Of a DNA stretch of 33,980 nt, positions 16,399 to 24,596 are shown in pieces; the first letter of the stretch is position 1, and every line of letters starts with the position of its first letter. Source of the DNA: Fibrobacter sp. (GTDB taxonomy: Bacteria; Fibrobacterota; Fibrobacteria; Fibrobacterales; Fibrobacteraceae); the NCBI GenBank assembly GCA_024398955.1, contig JAKSIG010000031.1, positions 1-33,980 on the forward strand, given 5' to 3'. The translations under genes were made by a program, and so were the position numbers. The notes beneath the pieces are model-generated. The model was given only the letters and a program-made list of their open reading frames with translations. It was not told the DNA's origin and ran no database searches.

Positions 16399-17535
16399 TT
16401 ACTTTGTCTTTTTGGCAGTAGCTTTCTTTGTTGCAGACTTTTTGGCCGTGACTTTTGGGGCTGCCTTTGTTGCTGTTTTGCGGGCTGCCTTGGCCTTTGT
16501 CTTTTCGGAAGCCTTCATGGTCTTTGCTTCTACGACTTTCTTGGATTCCCAGCCCACCTTTTTCTTTTGAACATGGGGCACTGCGTCGTCCAAGGCCTGC
16601 TGCAGTTCATGACAGCCTTCGCCTGTTACTGCTGAAGTTACAATGACCTTTTCTTTATGTTCTGCAAACTGCTTTATTGCATTATCGATGCCAAGGTCGT
16701 TTTTGTTAAGCGCGATGACGTAGGGCTTCTTGGCAAGCTTGGGGTGGAATGCTGCAAGTTCACTCTTGAGAACAGAAAACTGCTCGTATGCATTTTCTGC
16801 GAATCCGTCGATTACGAACAAAAGCGTGTGAGTGCGTTCGATATGTTTAAGGAACTGGTGGCCCAGACCTTTACCTTCGCTGGCGCCCTCCAGAAGACCT
16901 GGAATGTCAGCGACAACAAAGCTGTGTCCGTTCATTTGTACAATGCCAAGCACTGGTTCCAGAGTTGTAAAGGGATAGTCGCCAACCTTGGGACGTCCGC
17001 TAGAAATCTTGTTTACTAGGCTAGACTTGCCTGCATTGGGGAACCCAACCAGACCAACATCAGCCATAAGCTTTAGTTCCAGGAACAGTTCTCGACGTTC
17101 ACCGGCTTCGCCAGGCAGGCATTTGCGGGGAGCTTGGTTAGAAGGTGTTGCAAAATGTTGGTTGCCCATGCCTCCTTTACCGCCACGGGCGGCAATCCAG
17201 CGCTGGCCGTCTTCGGTAAGGTCTGCAAGAATGCGACCTTCTGCATCCTTGACTATGGTACCCTTGGGCACGTCTACAATAAGATCTTCTGCGGAACGAC
17301 CGGTGCAACGCTTGGCGCCTCCGGGTTGCCCGTTCTGAGCCTTGTAGAGACGGGCATTGCCCATATCTAGTAGGGTGGAGAACTGCTCGTTTACCTGAAG
17401 AATTACATGGCCGCCACGACCTCCATCGCCTCCATCGGGACCACCAAGGGGAACGAACTTTTCGCGGTGGAAACTGCAAATACCGTCGCCACCTTTGCCA
17501 GAACGTACTTCAATAGATTTTTCGTCAAGAAACAT
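16399..17535 (-). CDS. obgE: Obg/CgtA GTPase with a lysine-rich C-terminal tail
   Basis: Obg is an essential GTPase that acts in late assembly of the large ribosomal subunit and in stress signalling. The 378-residue protein has the glycine-rich Obg fold at residues 1-158 (GGDGICSFHREKF, GPDGGDGGRGGHVI), then the G domain: P-loop GFPNAGKSSLV, switch region YPFTTLEPVLGIV, DIPGLLEGAS (G3), NKND (G4) and TSAVTGEG (G5). From about residue 325 the usual OCT domain is absent. Instead there is a tail of about 45 residues rich in Lys, Ala and Thr (TKAKAARKTATKAAPK, KKSATKKATAKK), like bacterial histone-H1-like tails. It starts 19 bases after argC and ends 12 bases before smpB. Confidence 0.95.
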   Translation of the reverse strand: MFLDEKSIEVRSGKGGDGICSFHREKFVPLGGPDGGDGGRGGHVILQVNEQFSTLLDMGNARLYKAQNGQPGGAKRCTGRSAEDLIVDVPKGTIVKDAEGRILADLTEDGQRWIAARGGKGGMGNQHFATPSNQAPRKCLPGEAGERRELFLELKLMADVGLVGFPNAGKSSLVNKISSGRPKVGDYPFTTLEPVLGIVQMNGHSFVVADIPGLLEGASEGKGLGHQFLKHIERTHTLLFVIDGFAENAYEQFSVLKSELAAFHPKLAKKPYVIALNKNDLGIDNAIKQFAEHKEKVIVTSAVTGEGCHELQQALDDAVPHVQKKKVGWESKKVVEAKTMKASEKTKAKAARKTATKAAPKVTAKKSATKKATAKKTK

Positions 17536-17554
17536 AAGTATTCCAATTGATGAC

Positions 17555-18517
17555 TTACAGGCTGATGCCTTCGTCCAGTCCCAGAGCGATGTTCATGTTC
17601 TGGATGGCAGCGCCGCTGGCGCCCTTGCCTAGATTGTCGATGATGGTGGTAACCTGCATCATGTTTTCGTTGCCGAAAACCTGCACGCGGGCATTGTTTG
17701 TGTCGTTGCAAACAGTGGGGTTCAGGCGGTTGTTAAGCAGGGAGTCGCCAGATTCAAAGGGCATAACCTTAACGAACTTGGAATCTTTGTAATGTTCCGC
17801 TAGAATTTCGGTAAGACCTTGAGGGCCTACGTTCCTGGTTAGCATATTTCCGAAAATGGCCACGGTTACTGCCATGCCCTTGTAATAGGGGCCCAGCACC
17901 GGGTTGAAGAACGGCGTGTTTTCCAGTTCGCAGTACTTCTTCATTTCAGGAATGTGCTTGTGGCTTAGAGCAAGAGCGTAAGGTGCCGGAGCCATGATGC
18001 CTAGGGATTCGCCTGCTGCATGACTCATGTTTTCTGCAGATTCGTATTCGGCGATTAGCTTTTTGCCACCGCCAGAATAGCCGGTGATACTATATGCGGC
18101 AAGGTTTGCGTTACGGGCGATGACTCCGCTAGCGATTAGCGGGTGTACGCCCAGGATAAAACCTGTAGCATGGCAACCGGGGTTGGCAATGCGCTTTGCC
18201 TTTGCAATGGCTGCGCGCTGTTCGGCCGAAAGTTCTGGCATGCCGTAAGTCCAATCCGGGTTCACGCGGTGTGCCGTAGAGGCGTCGATGACTACCGTGT
18301 TCGGGTTTGTACAGAGTGCTGCGCTTTCCTTGGCTGCAGCATCGGGTAGGCAAAGGAAGGTTACATCAGAAGCGTTGATCAGCTTCTGTCGTTCGTTAAC
18401 GTCTTTACGCAGTTCTGGATCAATTCGCAGAACTTCAACGTCGTTACGTTTTGCCAGGCGGTCATAAATCTGCAGACCGGTGGTTCCTTCTTGTCCATCA
18501 ACAAAAACCTTGAACAT
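17555..18517 (-). CDS. argC: N-acetyl-gamma-glutamyl-phosphate reductase, short (type 2) form
   Basis: ArgC reduces N-acetylglutamyl phosphate with NADPH, the third step of arginine synthesis. The 320-residue product belongs to the shorter type 2 group, recognisable from [20 protein letters not shown] at the N-terminus, [13 protein letters not shown], the catalytic cysteine in [14 protein letters not shown] and the [12 protein letters not shown] motif. Start: ATG at 18517 has AAAGGA about seven bases upstream; a longer in-frame reading adds twelve residues without homology. It lies 59 bases downstream of the SEC-C gene and 19 bases upstream of obgE, apparently as part of one transcript. No other arg genes are visible. 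Confidence 0.94.
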   Translation of the reverse strand: MFKVFVDGQEGTTGLQIYDRLAKRNDVEVLRIDPELRKDVNERQKLINASDVTFLCLPDAAAKESAALCTNPNTVVIDASTAHRVNPDWTYGMPELSAEQRAAIAKAKRIANPGCHATGFILGVHPLIASGVIARNANLAAYSITGYSGGGKKLIAEYESAENMSHAAGESLGIMAPAPYALALSHKHIPEMKKYCELENTPFFNPVLGPYYKGMAVTVAIFGNMLTRNVGPQGLTEILAEHYKDSKFVKVMPFESGDSLLNNRLNPTVCNDTNNARVQVFGNENMMQVTTIIDNLGKGASGAAIQNMNIALGLDEGISL

Positions 18518-18576
18518 GGTAATCCTTTTGTGAATTATTCGGATTGGATGCATTCCCTAGAATGCGGCATTATATG

Positions 18577-19074
18577 TTACTTACCAGCACCGCAGCACTT
18601 CTTGTACTTCTTGCCGGAACCGCAGGGGCACGGATCGTTACGGCCAACATCCGGTTCGGTCTTCTTGATGGTTTCCTGCTTAACGGCACGACCGTCGTAG
18701 AAGAACCATGCGCCACCAACCTTGTGGAATTCGCCAAGTTCGTGGTGGTTACGGGTGATGTTTCCCTGCTTGAATCGTGCAACGAATTCAACCCAGCCGA
18801 TGTTCTTGTCTTCTTCGGTCTTGGTCTGCTTGATTTCGATGCCAAGCCATTCAGATTCGCGGCTCCAGGCTTCGACACTGGCTTCGTCAAAGTCAGAACG
18901 CTGGGTAGCTTCCAGGGAATCCTTCAGCCATGCAATTTCGTGCTTGGCATAAGCGGTGTAACGAGAACGCATCAATGCTTCGGGAGAAGCTGCGAGAGCG
19001 GAACCCTTGATTACGGGTTCGCAGCATTCGCAATATTCTTTACCGGAACCACAAGGACATAAATCTTTAGCCAT
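18577..19074 (-). CDS. YchJ-like protein with two SEC-C zinc motifs
   Basis: A 165-residue protein of the YchJ/UPF0225 type. Each end has a SEC-C motif: [13 protein letters not shown] near the N-terminus and [13 protein letters not shown] at the C-terminus. In SecA this motif binds zinc and contacts SecB and ribosomes. The middle ([21 protein letters not shown] then [34 protein letters not shown]) is the NTF2-like YchJ domain. The exact role of YchJ is not established. The ATG at 19074 follows TTGAGGTAAAT, a good ribosome site. It is the first gene of the cluster with argC, obgE, smpB and the amidase, and starts 51 bases past the ion-channel gene. Confidence 0.9.
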   Translation of the reverse strand: MAKDLCPCGSGKEYCECCEPVIKGSALAASPEALMRSRYTAYAKHEIAWLKDSLEATQRSDFDEASVEAWSRESEWLGIEIKQTKTEEDKNIGWVEFVARFKQGNITRNHHELGEFHKVGGAWFFYDGRAVKQETIKKTEPDVGRNDPCPCGSGKKYKKCCGAGK

Positions 19075-19125
19075 ATTTACCTCAATAAAAGAGTGAATTT
19101 CTTTGTGTAAAAGATAGAAAAAAGC

Positions 19126-20136
19126 TTATAATTTTTTTTGCATGTCGCTAATCTGTTTGGTCAATGCGACTAACTGGGTTTGCATATTGACCAATTTTTT
19201 ATCGCGTTCTTCGTCGGATTTGTCTCGTAACATCATGCCGTCTACGAAAACGGAGTTGATAAGAGCAATGCCAATGATGCCGCCGAGACCCACAATAATG
19301 CAGAAAATCATGTTTACGGCTGTATCTAGCCACCAGCAGGCGGGCCAAAGCGCATGGGCGTCCTTTGCCACGCTGTCGGGAATGGTGCGCCATCCGTCGT
19401 ACGTGAATAACTGGAATAGGGTAAAGCTTGCGTTGAGGGGAGTGTCAAAGTATTTTGTTCCGATGCCAAAATGGGTGGATGCGAAACAGAGGACGAATCC
19501 TAGGGTAAGCATAAGGATCAAGAAAATGACAATGACGGGGAATGCCTTTCGGCAGGCTACGGCAATTCCCTGCATTAAGCGGTCTACATCATTGCGCAAA
19601 AGCTTGAAGAGACGCAAGGCCTTAAAAAGTCTTACAGTACGGCATACGAGAATGAAGTTCAGATTTACACCGTCATAGTTGGGAATTAGTAAAAGAATTG
19701 TCGGTAACGATGCGCCAACGATAATGAAATCGAAGGTGTTCCACTTGTGCAGCATGAACCAGGCCTTGCTGATTCCGTTTATCGGACGATAGATCTTGCG
19801 AAGAACGGTTCGTTCGATTGAGGTGTATTCTGGATTGTCGTAGTCAATAATTTGGGGGACAAATACTCTCGGGTTGCCGAATCGATCTCGGGATTTGACA
19901 AAAAACTCCCGTAGTCCATCGGTATAACACAGCTTAAGCGTTATTTCAATTAGAAAAAGTATGGTGAAAATAGCGTCTATGCGCTGCAGAATCTGCCAGT
20001 CGTTTCGGGAATAGGTGGCAACTACAAATATGGCGATAACTGCATTCGTTAGAATCAGTAGGTGGTTGGTTTTCCCGTAGAGGAACGAATAGAGAAATTT
20101 ACGAGATGCGGATGTTCTCTGCTTTTCGTTTTCCAT
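19126..20136 (-). CDS. Voltage-gated cation channel (single-domain, NaChBac-like) with S2-S3 insertion
   Basis: A 336-residue six-helix channel subunit. S1 (about 25-43) and S2 (52-68) are followed by S3 (WNTFDFIIVGASLP). S4 has six positive charges at every third position (R-x2-R-x2-K-x2-R-x2-K-x2-R in CRTVRLFKALRLFKLLR), a full voltage sensor. S5, the pore and S6 (FCIIVGLGGIIGIALINSVF) follow, then a coiled coil (KLVNMQTQLVALTKQISDM) like the assembly helix of bacterial sodium channels. The filter reads TLFQLFTYDGW, aligning with TLFQVMTLESW of NaChBac, so the filter Glu is Asp here. About 50 extra residues lie in the cytoplasmic S2-S3 linker. Start: ATG 20136, preceded by AGGAGG within the end of the upstream FISUMP gene, one base after its stop; this indicates coupled translation. 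Confidence 0.88.
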   Translation of the reverse strand: MENEKQRTSASRKFLYSFLYGKTNHLLILTNAVIAIFVVATYSRNDWQILQRIDAIFTILFLIEITLKLCYTDGLREFFVKSRDRFGNPRVFVPQIIDYDNPEYTSIERTVLRKIYRPINGISKAWFMLHKWNTFDFIIVGASLPTILLLIPNYDGVNLNFILVCRTVRLFKALRLFKLLRNDVDRLMQGIAVACRKAFPVIVIFLILMLTLGFVLCFASTHFGIGTKYFDTPLNASFTLFQLFTYDGWRTIPDSVAKDAHALWPACWWLDTAVNMIFCIIVGLGGIIGIALINSVFVDGMMLRDKSDEERDKKLVNMQTQLVALTKQISDMQKKL

Positions 20137-20137
20137 G

Positions 20138-21730
20138 TTAGTTTTCCTCCTCTGCAGAGCTGTTTTCAACTTGTTCCTTCAGCTTGACAGTCTTGTCTAG
20201 CTGAACAACTTTTATGCGAACTTCCTGAGCTGCGTTGGATGGTTCGGGAACGTTGAAATCCTGATTCTGGATGGCGTACTTAAAGCGGATTTCGTATAGA
20301 CTGTCGCTTGATGTGGAATCTCTTGATATGACAAGTGTATCGGCTATCCATAACTGCTCGGTCTGTCCGTTTTCGTTGTCAGGAGAGTATCCCAGCCTGT
20401 AAGTACGTCTTACGTTTACAGAGGCGTCCATGGGGAAGGATACCTTTTTGTCTACAATGGCCTTGTAAACGTTATCTTCGTATAGCTTTATAGAAGTACT
20501 GTCTTTCTTGATGAATACTGTGTTTTGTGCGAATTTGTGGACTGTACCTACGAGTGTGTCTTCCAAATTGTTTCCTGCAATGAGAGCCATTTTTTGAGGA
20601 AGTACTGCATTTTTCTCTATTCGAATGCACCTTACCGAAATCGCGAAATTATGGGTGTGCAGACTTGCGATGGAGGCGTCTTCGTCCTTGTCGTTTATGC
20701 GGATACGCCAGGCGTGGTTGGTGTCCTTTAAGTCCAAAGCCCACCAACGGGCATAGTTCCCTTGGAACTTGACCATGTTGTCCTGGCTACTAAAGAAACC
20801 TGCCGGGAGTGCAGAAAATCCAACCTTGTTGCTCCCGTTTAGGCTGTTGGTCCAGCCGGCTGATGCCTTGAGATGGTAACCTGCAGAGTCGGGGCCGCCA
20901 ACATATGCGAATAATTGTTCCCATTCTGATTTAAGTGGCAGACGCCATCCCTCGGGGCAGGCATTATAGGCGTCTGTCCACGGGTAAAGAAGTCCAAAAG
21001 TTTCTGGATTGAAACTGTGGCTGTTTTCGGTTCTGTACTTGAGGTTCTCAACCATCCAGTCAACTCCGTTGATCTGGGCGTAGTGGTATTTTTTACCGTC
21101 TCGAGGATCCACAAAAGTTTGAGTTCCGTGGTAGAGTTCACTATTGGAATCCTGGCAGCAAACCATTAAAATTCCAACAACAAGTAGAAGCGCTATCAGA
21201 GGAAGAATGCCTTCTGGATGAAATTTTGGCTCTGGCCTTTTATAGACAATTTTTTTTGGTCGAGTTTCGGTGCTTTCATCGGAGTCGTATAACTCTATGA
21301 TTCTGGGGAGTTCGCTAGGACTGACGGGAATTTTGGCGCATTGTCTCTGGATGTCCTTTTCCACTTCGGCCTGAGGTCTATTGAATCTGCCCTTGTGTAT
21401 TTTGACGACATTTTTTAGCTTCTCTCGGATGTCGTTTTTCCATTGGCAGGACAGATTGTCGTCTATTTTTAGCGCTTCTTTTTTTTGCTTATAGACGGCT
21501 TTTGAATGGCGTTTTAAGCAATATTCGACGAGGAACTTTTCCTTGAATTCCTTAATGTCCTTATGGCCTAATTCTAAATAAAACTCAAGATCTTTCTGGC
21601 TAATGTTGTTCTCTTTGCAAAAATCAATTAGGTCTTGCTTTTCGACACTGTCAATGATTCCATCATCGCCATAGCTGACGGCAATTTTGATTTTTAACTG
21701 TTCAATTTTTGAAATTTTAGACTTCGCCAT
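20138..21730 (-). CDS. Membrane-anchored FISUMP-domain protein paired with the ion channel
   Basis: A 530-residue protein in three parts. Residues 1-170 are charged, helical and without a signal peptide, so probably cytoplasmic. A single membrane helix (174-192, ILPLIALLLVVGILMVCC) follows. The FISUMP domain (about 203-370) has FVDPRDGKKYHYAQINGVDWM, then WMVENLKYR, CPEGWRLPLKSEW and ends at ISVRCIRIE. Residues 370-530 form an unassigned, Ser/Asp-rich, probably beta-rich domain. The C-terminal parts would face the periplasm if the N-terminus stays inside (inference). Its stop lies one base before the channel's ATG, and the channel's ribosome site is in its last codons. An accessory role for the channel is therefore plausible but unproven. 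Confidence 0.85.
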   Translation of the reverse strand: MAKSKISKIEQLKIKIAVSYGDDGIIDSVEKQDLIDFCKENNISQKDLEFYLELGHKDIKEFKEKFLVEYCLKRHSKAVYKQKKEALKIDDNLSCQWKNDIREKLKNVVKIHKGRFNRPQAEVEKDIQRQCAKIPVSPSELPRIIELYDSDESTETRPKKIVYKRPEPKFHPEGILPLIALLLVVGILMVCCQDSNSELYHGTQTFVDPRDGKKYHYAQINGVDWMVENLKYRTENSHSFNPETFGLLYPWTDAYNACPEGWRLPLKSEWEQLFAYVGGPDSAGYHLKASAGWTNSLNGSNKVGFSALPAGFFSSQDNMVKFQGNYARWWALDLKDTNHAWRIRINDKDEDASIASLHTHNFAISVRCIRIEKNAVLPQKMALIAGNNLEDTLVGTVHKFAQNTVFIKKDSTSIKLYEDNVYKAIVDKKVSFPMDASVNVRRTYRLGYSPDNENGQTEQLWIADTLVISRDSTSSDSLYEIRFKYAIQNQDFNVPEPSNAAQEVRIKVVQLDKTVKLKEQVENSSAEEEN

Positions 21731-21789
21731 AATACGGAAAATGTAATAAAAGGGGTGGCAAAGTGTAGAAAATGGCTGCTTTTTGATGC

Positions 21790-21820
21790 AAAAAAGCGCT
21801 GGATTTCTCCAGCGCTTTTA
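21790..21820 (-). terminator. Rho-independent terminator after the TPMT-like gene
   Basis: Read on the minus strand, AAAAGCGCTGGA, a GAAA tetraloop and TCCAGCGCTTTT form a perfect 12-pair stem followed by T residues. It lies 40 bases past the stop of the methyltransferase and before the FISUMP gene. Its symmetry means it could also act on the other strand, but no plus-strand gene ends here. Confidence 0.92.
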
Positions 21821-21859
21821 CAAATTTAACGTCCCCGATTCAGGAATCCAGTGCCTGAC

Positions 21860-22480
21860 TTACAGGCACTTCTTTAGAATCCAGAATTCTTCCTTGCCTG
21901 CGCGATCGGGCAGGCTGTTGACGGCAGGAATGCGGTCAACAATATCAAAAACGCCGTCTAGACGAGCCATAAGTTCGCCTTCGCTGGTGCAATGGGGTGG
22001 ACCCTGCAGGGTCTTGCCGTTCATCAACGGGTACATAAGGGAAATCAGCACTCCGTCATCTTTCATCATCTTGTAGCAGACTTCGAAAAACTCGTCGCGA
22101 CGGCCCGGGTGGATGGCGGTAAAGGTGCCGTAATCGTATACGATGTCGAATTGCTGACCGCCACGCTTTTGGTCTTTGGGGGAGAGGGTGAACAGGTCCA
22201 GGTCAAGGGAACGCAGATTTTTGTGCTTACGGCTCAAGTGGTCCAGTTCGTCAACTGCAGTGGCAGCAAAGTCAACTGCAAGTACGTCGTGACCGCGCAA
22301 AGCCCATGCTTCAGCATCGTAGCCGAAGCCTGCTCCAGGAACGAGGACGGAGCCAGTTGCGGGGCAGGCAGGGTTCTTGAAGAATTCCAACAAGGCGGGG
22401 GTAGCCTTCTTGGTGTTCCAGTAATCCTTACCTTCGGCGTAGAGGTTGTCCCAGAATTCCGGGAGGTTTTGTGTTAACAT
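21860..22480 (-). CDS. TPMT-like class I SAM-dependent methyltransferase
   Basis: A 206-residue soluble methyltransferase. The opening LPEFWDNLYAEGKDYWNTKK matches the thiopurine-methyltransferase/thiol-methyltransferase group (FW-x2-RY-x4-PWD-like). The SAM-binding motif I is VLVPGAGFGYDAEAWALRGH, with the acidic residue of motif II in VLAVDFA. DYGTFTAIHPGRRDEF and the later YPLMNG are also typical. Bacterial relatives methylate sulfur, selenium or halide compounds; the substrate here is unknown. The ATG at 22480 follows AAAGGAAG. It starts 28 bases after rlmN on the same strand, so the two are probably cotranscribed, ending at the strong terminator. Confidence 0.88.
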   Translation of the reverse strand: MLTQNLPEFWDNLYAEGKDYWNTKKATPALLEFFKNPACPATGSVLVPGAGFGYDAEAWALRGHDVLAVDFAATAVDELDHLSRKHKNLRSLDLDLFTLSPKDQKRGGQQFDIVYDYGTFTAIHPGRRDEFFEVCYKMMKDDGVLISLMYPLMNGKTLQGPPHCTSEGELMARLDGVFDIVDRIPAVNSLPDRAGKEEFWILKKCL

Positions 22481-22508
22481 ATTCTACTTCCTTTTCTCTG
22501 ATAACAAA

Positions 22509-23633
22509 CTAATTCGAACGCGGAGTTGCATCGGGGAGGCTATGGCCCTTTTCGAATGCATCCATGTTGTCTTTATTCTTTTTGTAGGCGAGCTGTCCGC
22601 AGGCGGCAAGAATGTCGCGCCCGCGGGCTGTTCTGATGGTTATCTGAACCTGTGCTGCGCGGACTGCCGCAAGGAAGGTATCAACTTCGTCTGGTGTCGG
22701 AGCGTGTAGATTCGGATCATCGCCGTCGTTTAGGATGATGGCGTTCACCTTTACTCGTCTGGGGGCGCAGATACGGATAAGTTCCTTTGCTGCCTTAGGA
22801 GTGCAGGTGATGTTTTGAATCAGCACAAATTCAAATGTCACATAATTATCGGTTCTACGAATGTAATCGTCAACCGCTTCCAAAAGTTTTTCGATGGGCC
22901 ATAGGTCGTTTACCGGCATCACCGAGGATCGATACTCGTTGTTGGTGCTGTTCAGGCTAATGGCCAGGCAACAGGGTGTATTTCTGTCGACAAGTTCCTT
23001 GATGCGGGGAACGACGCCACTGGTACTAACGGTCATGCGCTTGGAGCCCATGTTGAACAACTTCTGGTTGTGCAATGTACAGCAAACGCGATGTACGTTT
23101 TCCAGGTTGTTCAGGGGTTCGCCCATACCCATAAAGATAATGTTGGTAACCTGGGCAATCTCGCCTTCTTCATTGAAAAGGTTGTTGTCTTTTAGGTACC
23201 AGTTAACGTTCAGGATCTCTTCCAGGATTTCGCCGGCTTCGAGATTACGGAAAAAGCCCATTTTTGCTGTGCGGCAAAAGGCGCAGTTCATCGCGCACCC
23301 CACCTGAGTGGATACACAAACAGAAAAACGACCGTTGGCCGGAATCATCACTGTTTCGATATGGTACCCGTCGTGGGTCTCGAACAACCACTTGACTGTC
23401 CCATCGACAGAAACCAGATGCTGGTCTTCTTTAAGGGAACGTAATTCAAACTGCTTGTTCATCTTGTCGCGAAGAGCAGGAGAAATGTTAACCATTTCAT
23501 CATAGGAACGAACCTGCTGACAGAACAGCCATTTTTGAATCTGGTCTGCTCTAAAAGGCTTTTCGTCGACGTCTCTAAGCCAAGCCTTGAGTTCGTCTGT
23601 AGTAAGTGTTTTGATGTTGCGCGGCCATTCCAT
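22509..23633 (-). CDS. rlmN: Dual-specificity RNA methyltransferase RlmN
   Basis: RlmN is a radical-SAM enzyme that methylates C2 of A2503 in 23S rRNA and A37 of some tRNAs. The 374-residue product shows the cluster motif CAMNCAFCRTAKMGF (C-x3-C-x2-C), FMGMGEPLNNLENV, the SAM-binding SGVVPRI and LAISLNS motifs, and the C-terminal catalytic cysteine in ILAACGQLA; the other catalytic cysteine is the first of CRTAKMGF-type family position upstream. Length is typical. I chose ATG 23633 over an in-frame TTG at 23642 because a promoter-like TTAACA-17-TATCTT places its -10 box on the TTG. This start would give an almost leaderless mRNA, and no Shine-Dalgarno sequence is seen. It is followed by the TPMT-like gene. 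Confidence 0.95.
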   Translation of the reverse strand: MEWPRNIKTLTTDELKAWLRDVDEKPFRADQIQKWLFCQQVRSYDEMVNISPALRDKMNKQFELRSLKEDQHLVSVDGTVKWLFETHDGYHIETVMIPANGRFSVCVSTQVGCAMNCAFCRTAKMGFFRNLEAGEILEEILNVNWYLKDNNLFNEEGEIAQVTNIIFMGMGEPLNNLENVHRVCCTLHNQKLFNMGSKRMTVSTSGVVPRIKELVDRNTPCCLAISLNSTNNEYRSSVMPVNDLWPIEKLLEAVDDYIRRTDNYVTFEFVLIQNITCTPKAAKELIRICAPRRVKVNAIILNDGDDPNLHAPTPDEVDTFLAAVRAAQVQITIRTARGRDILAACGQLAYKKNKDNMDAFEKGHSLPDATPRSN

Positions 23634-23639
23634 AGGTCG

Positions 23640-23670
23640 CAAAGATAGAAAAAAATAATGTTTTTGTTAA
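23640..23670 (-). promoter_or_regulatory. Predicted rlmN promoter (TTAACA-17-TATCTTTG)
   Basis: On the minus strand TTAACA (23665-23670) and TATCTT (23642-23647) are 17 bases apart, and the -10 extends to TATCTTTG. Transcription would begin about two bases before the rlmN ATG at 23633, giving a leaderless or nearly leaderless message. Confidence 0.55.
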
Positions 23671-24071
23671 GGGTCGAAATTTGTGGGCAAATCGGCCTTT
23701 TTACTGCGCCTGGCGCTGTGAACATAACTTTTCCCTTTGTTCTGGGAGGCCGCCTTTGAACGTGGAATATTAAGGGATTCCTCTTTTAGAAGATCCTTAA
23801 GGGATGGAAATTTTTCCTTTATTTTTTCGTAATCCTTGTAAAGGGAATCGATTCCGCTGAACAATTCCGTTAACGTTTGGTTACTTACCTCAGCCAAGAC
23901 GCTCATTGTGAAAATTGAAGGCGATCTTTTGCCGCTTTCTACCTGAGAAATAAACTGTCTTGTGATTCGGGATTCTAGGGATAATCCCAGTTGGGTCATT
24001 CCGAGTTGGCGTCTTCTGGAAAGAAAAGTCTGTTGAATGACTTTTGTCAGGATTTCGGAATCGTATTTCAT
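23667..24071 (-). CDS. XRE-family helix-turn-helix regulator
   Basis: A 134-residue DNA-binding protein. Residues 10-70 form a lambda-repressor-like HTH (SRRRQLGMTQLGLSLESRIT, then RQFISQVESGKRSPSIFTMSVLAEV), with the usual QLGLS helix 2 and FISQVESG recognition helix. The rest is a short helical segment (LYKDYEKIKEKFPSLKDLL) and a basic tail. No ligand or protease domain is present. The targets are unknown; autoregulation is plausible because a 7-base perfect inverted repeat lies 76 bases upstream of the start. Its stop overlaps the rlmN promoter region by a few bases (the -35 box of rlmN lies at its 3' end). It is not obviously linked to a toxin or prophage. Confidence 0.88.
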   Translation of the reverse strand: MKYDSEILTKVIQQTFLSRRRQLGMTQLGLSLESRITRQFISQVESGKRSPSIFTMSVLAEVSNQTLTELFSGIDSLYKDYEKIKEKFPSLKDLLKEESLNIPRSKAASQNKGKSYVHSARRSKKADLPTNFDP

Positions 24072-24146
24072 ATTTGTTCCTTGATGAATGTTTGATTTGT
24101 CAAAGTATCAGCAAGAAAAATTTTAGGACAAGTTGAACGAAAATCG

Positions 24147-24164
24147 TGCAAACAATAGTTTGCA
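24147..24164. promoter_or_regulatory. Perfect inverted repeat upstream of the XRE gene (possible operator)
   Basis: TGCAAAC (24147-24153) and GTTTGCA (24158-24164) form a perfect 7-base inverted repeat with a 4-base AATA spacer, 76 bases upstream of the XRE start. The dyad size fits an operator for a dimeric HTH protein. On the plus strand it is followed by TTTTT, so a weak terminator is an alternative, though no plus-strand gene ends here. Confidence 0.4.
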
Positions 24165-24280
24165 TTTTTCATGTTTTTACGGGAAATATTGCGGAGAAAG
24201 TCCGCTGTTTGATTTTCGTCACGTAAAAAAGGATGGCTGCTGGCGGGGTGGAAAAATTGAATGTAGATGGCGGAAAAAAC

Positions 24281-24316
24281 AAAAAAAGAAGCAAGATTAC
24301 TCTTGCTTCTTTTTTC
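24281..24316 (-). terminator. Rho-independent terminator immediately after tRNA-Arg
   Basis: Read on the minus strand, GAAGCAAGA, a GTAA loop and TCTTGCTTC form a perfect 9-pair stem (24288-24309) followed by seven T. It begins a few bases after the tRNA discriminator base, so the tRNA is a single-gene transcript. Confidence 0.93.
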
Positions 24317-24390
<74 letters not shown>

Positions 24391-24429
24391 GTTATTTGAT
24401 TGATTGACTCTCGTCTTTCAACGCGCACA

Positions 24430-24457
24430 AAGATAGATTATTCAGAATTTTTGTCAA
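24430..24457 (-). promoter_or_regulatory. Predicted promoter of tRNA-Arg (TTGACA-16-TATCTT)
   Basis: On the minus strand a consensus TTGACA (24452-24457) and TATCTT (24430-24435) are 16 bases apart; the -10 extends to TATCTTTG. Transcription would start near 24423, about 33 bases before the mature tRNA. This is the best promoter match in the window. Confidence 0.75.
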
Positions 24458-24596
24458 GGGTGATTGTCAAAAAAAATGTTTTTTTTTGAAATGACGCTTT
24501 TGACCCCTTTTTAAGGCCTGTTTGTTGGTGCGAGCCGTATCTTCGTTTTGACCAAAAGCTATCTTTGGTGCCAAATTTTTAACCTTGTTTATTGGA

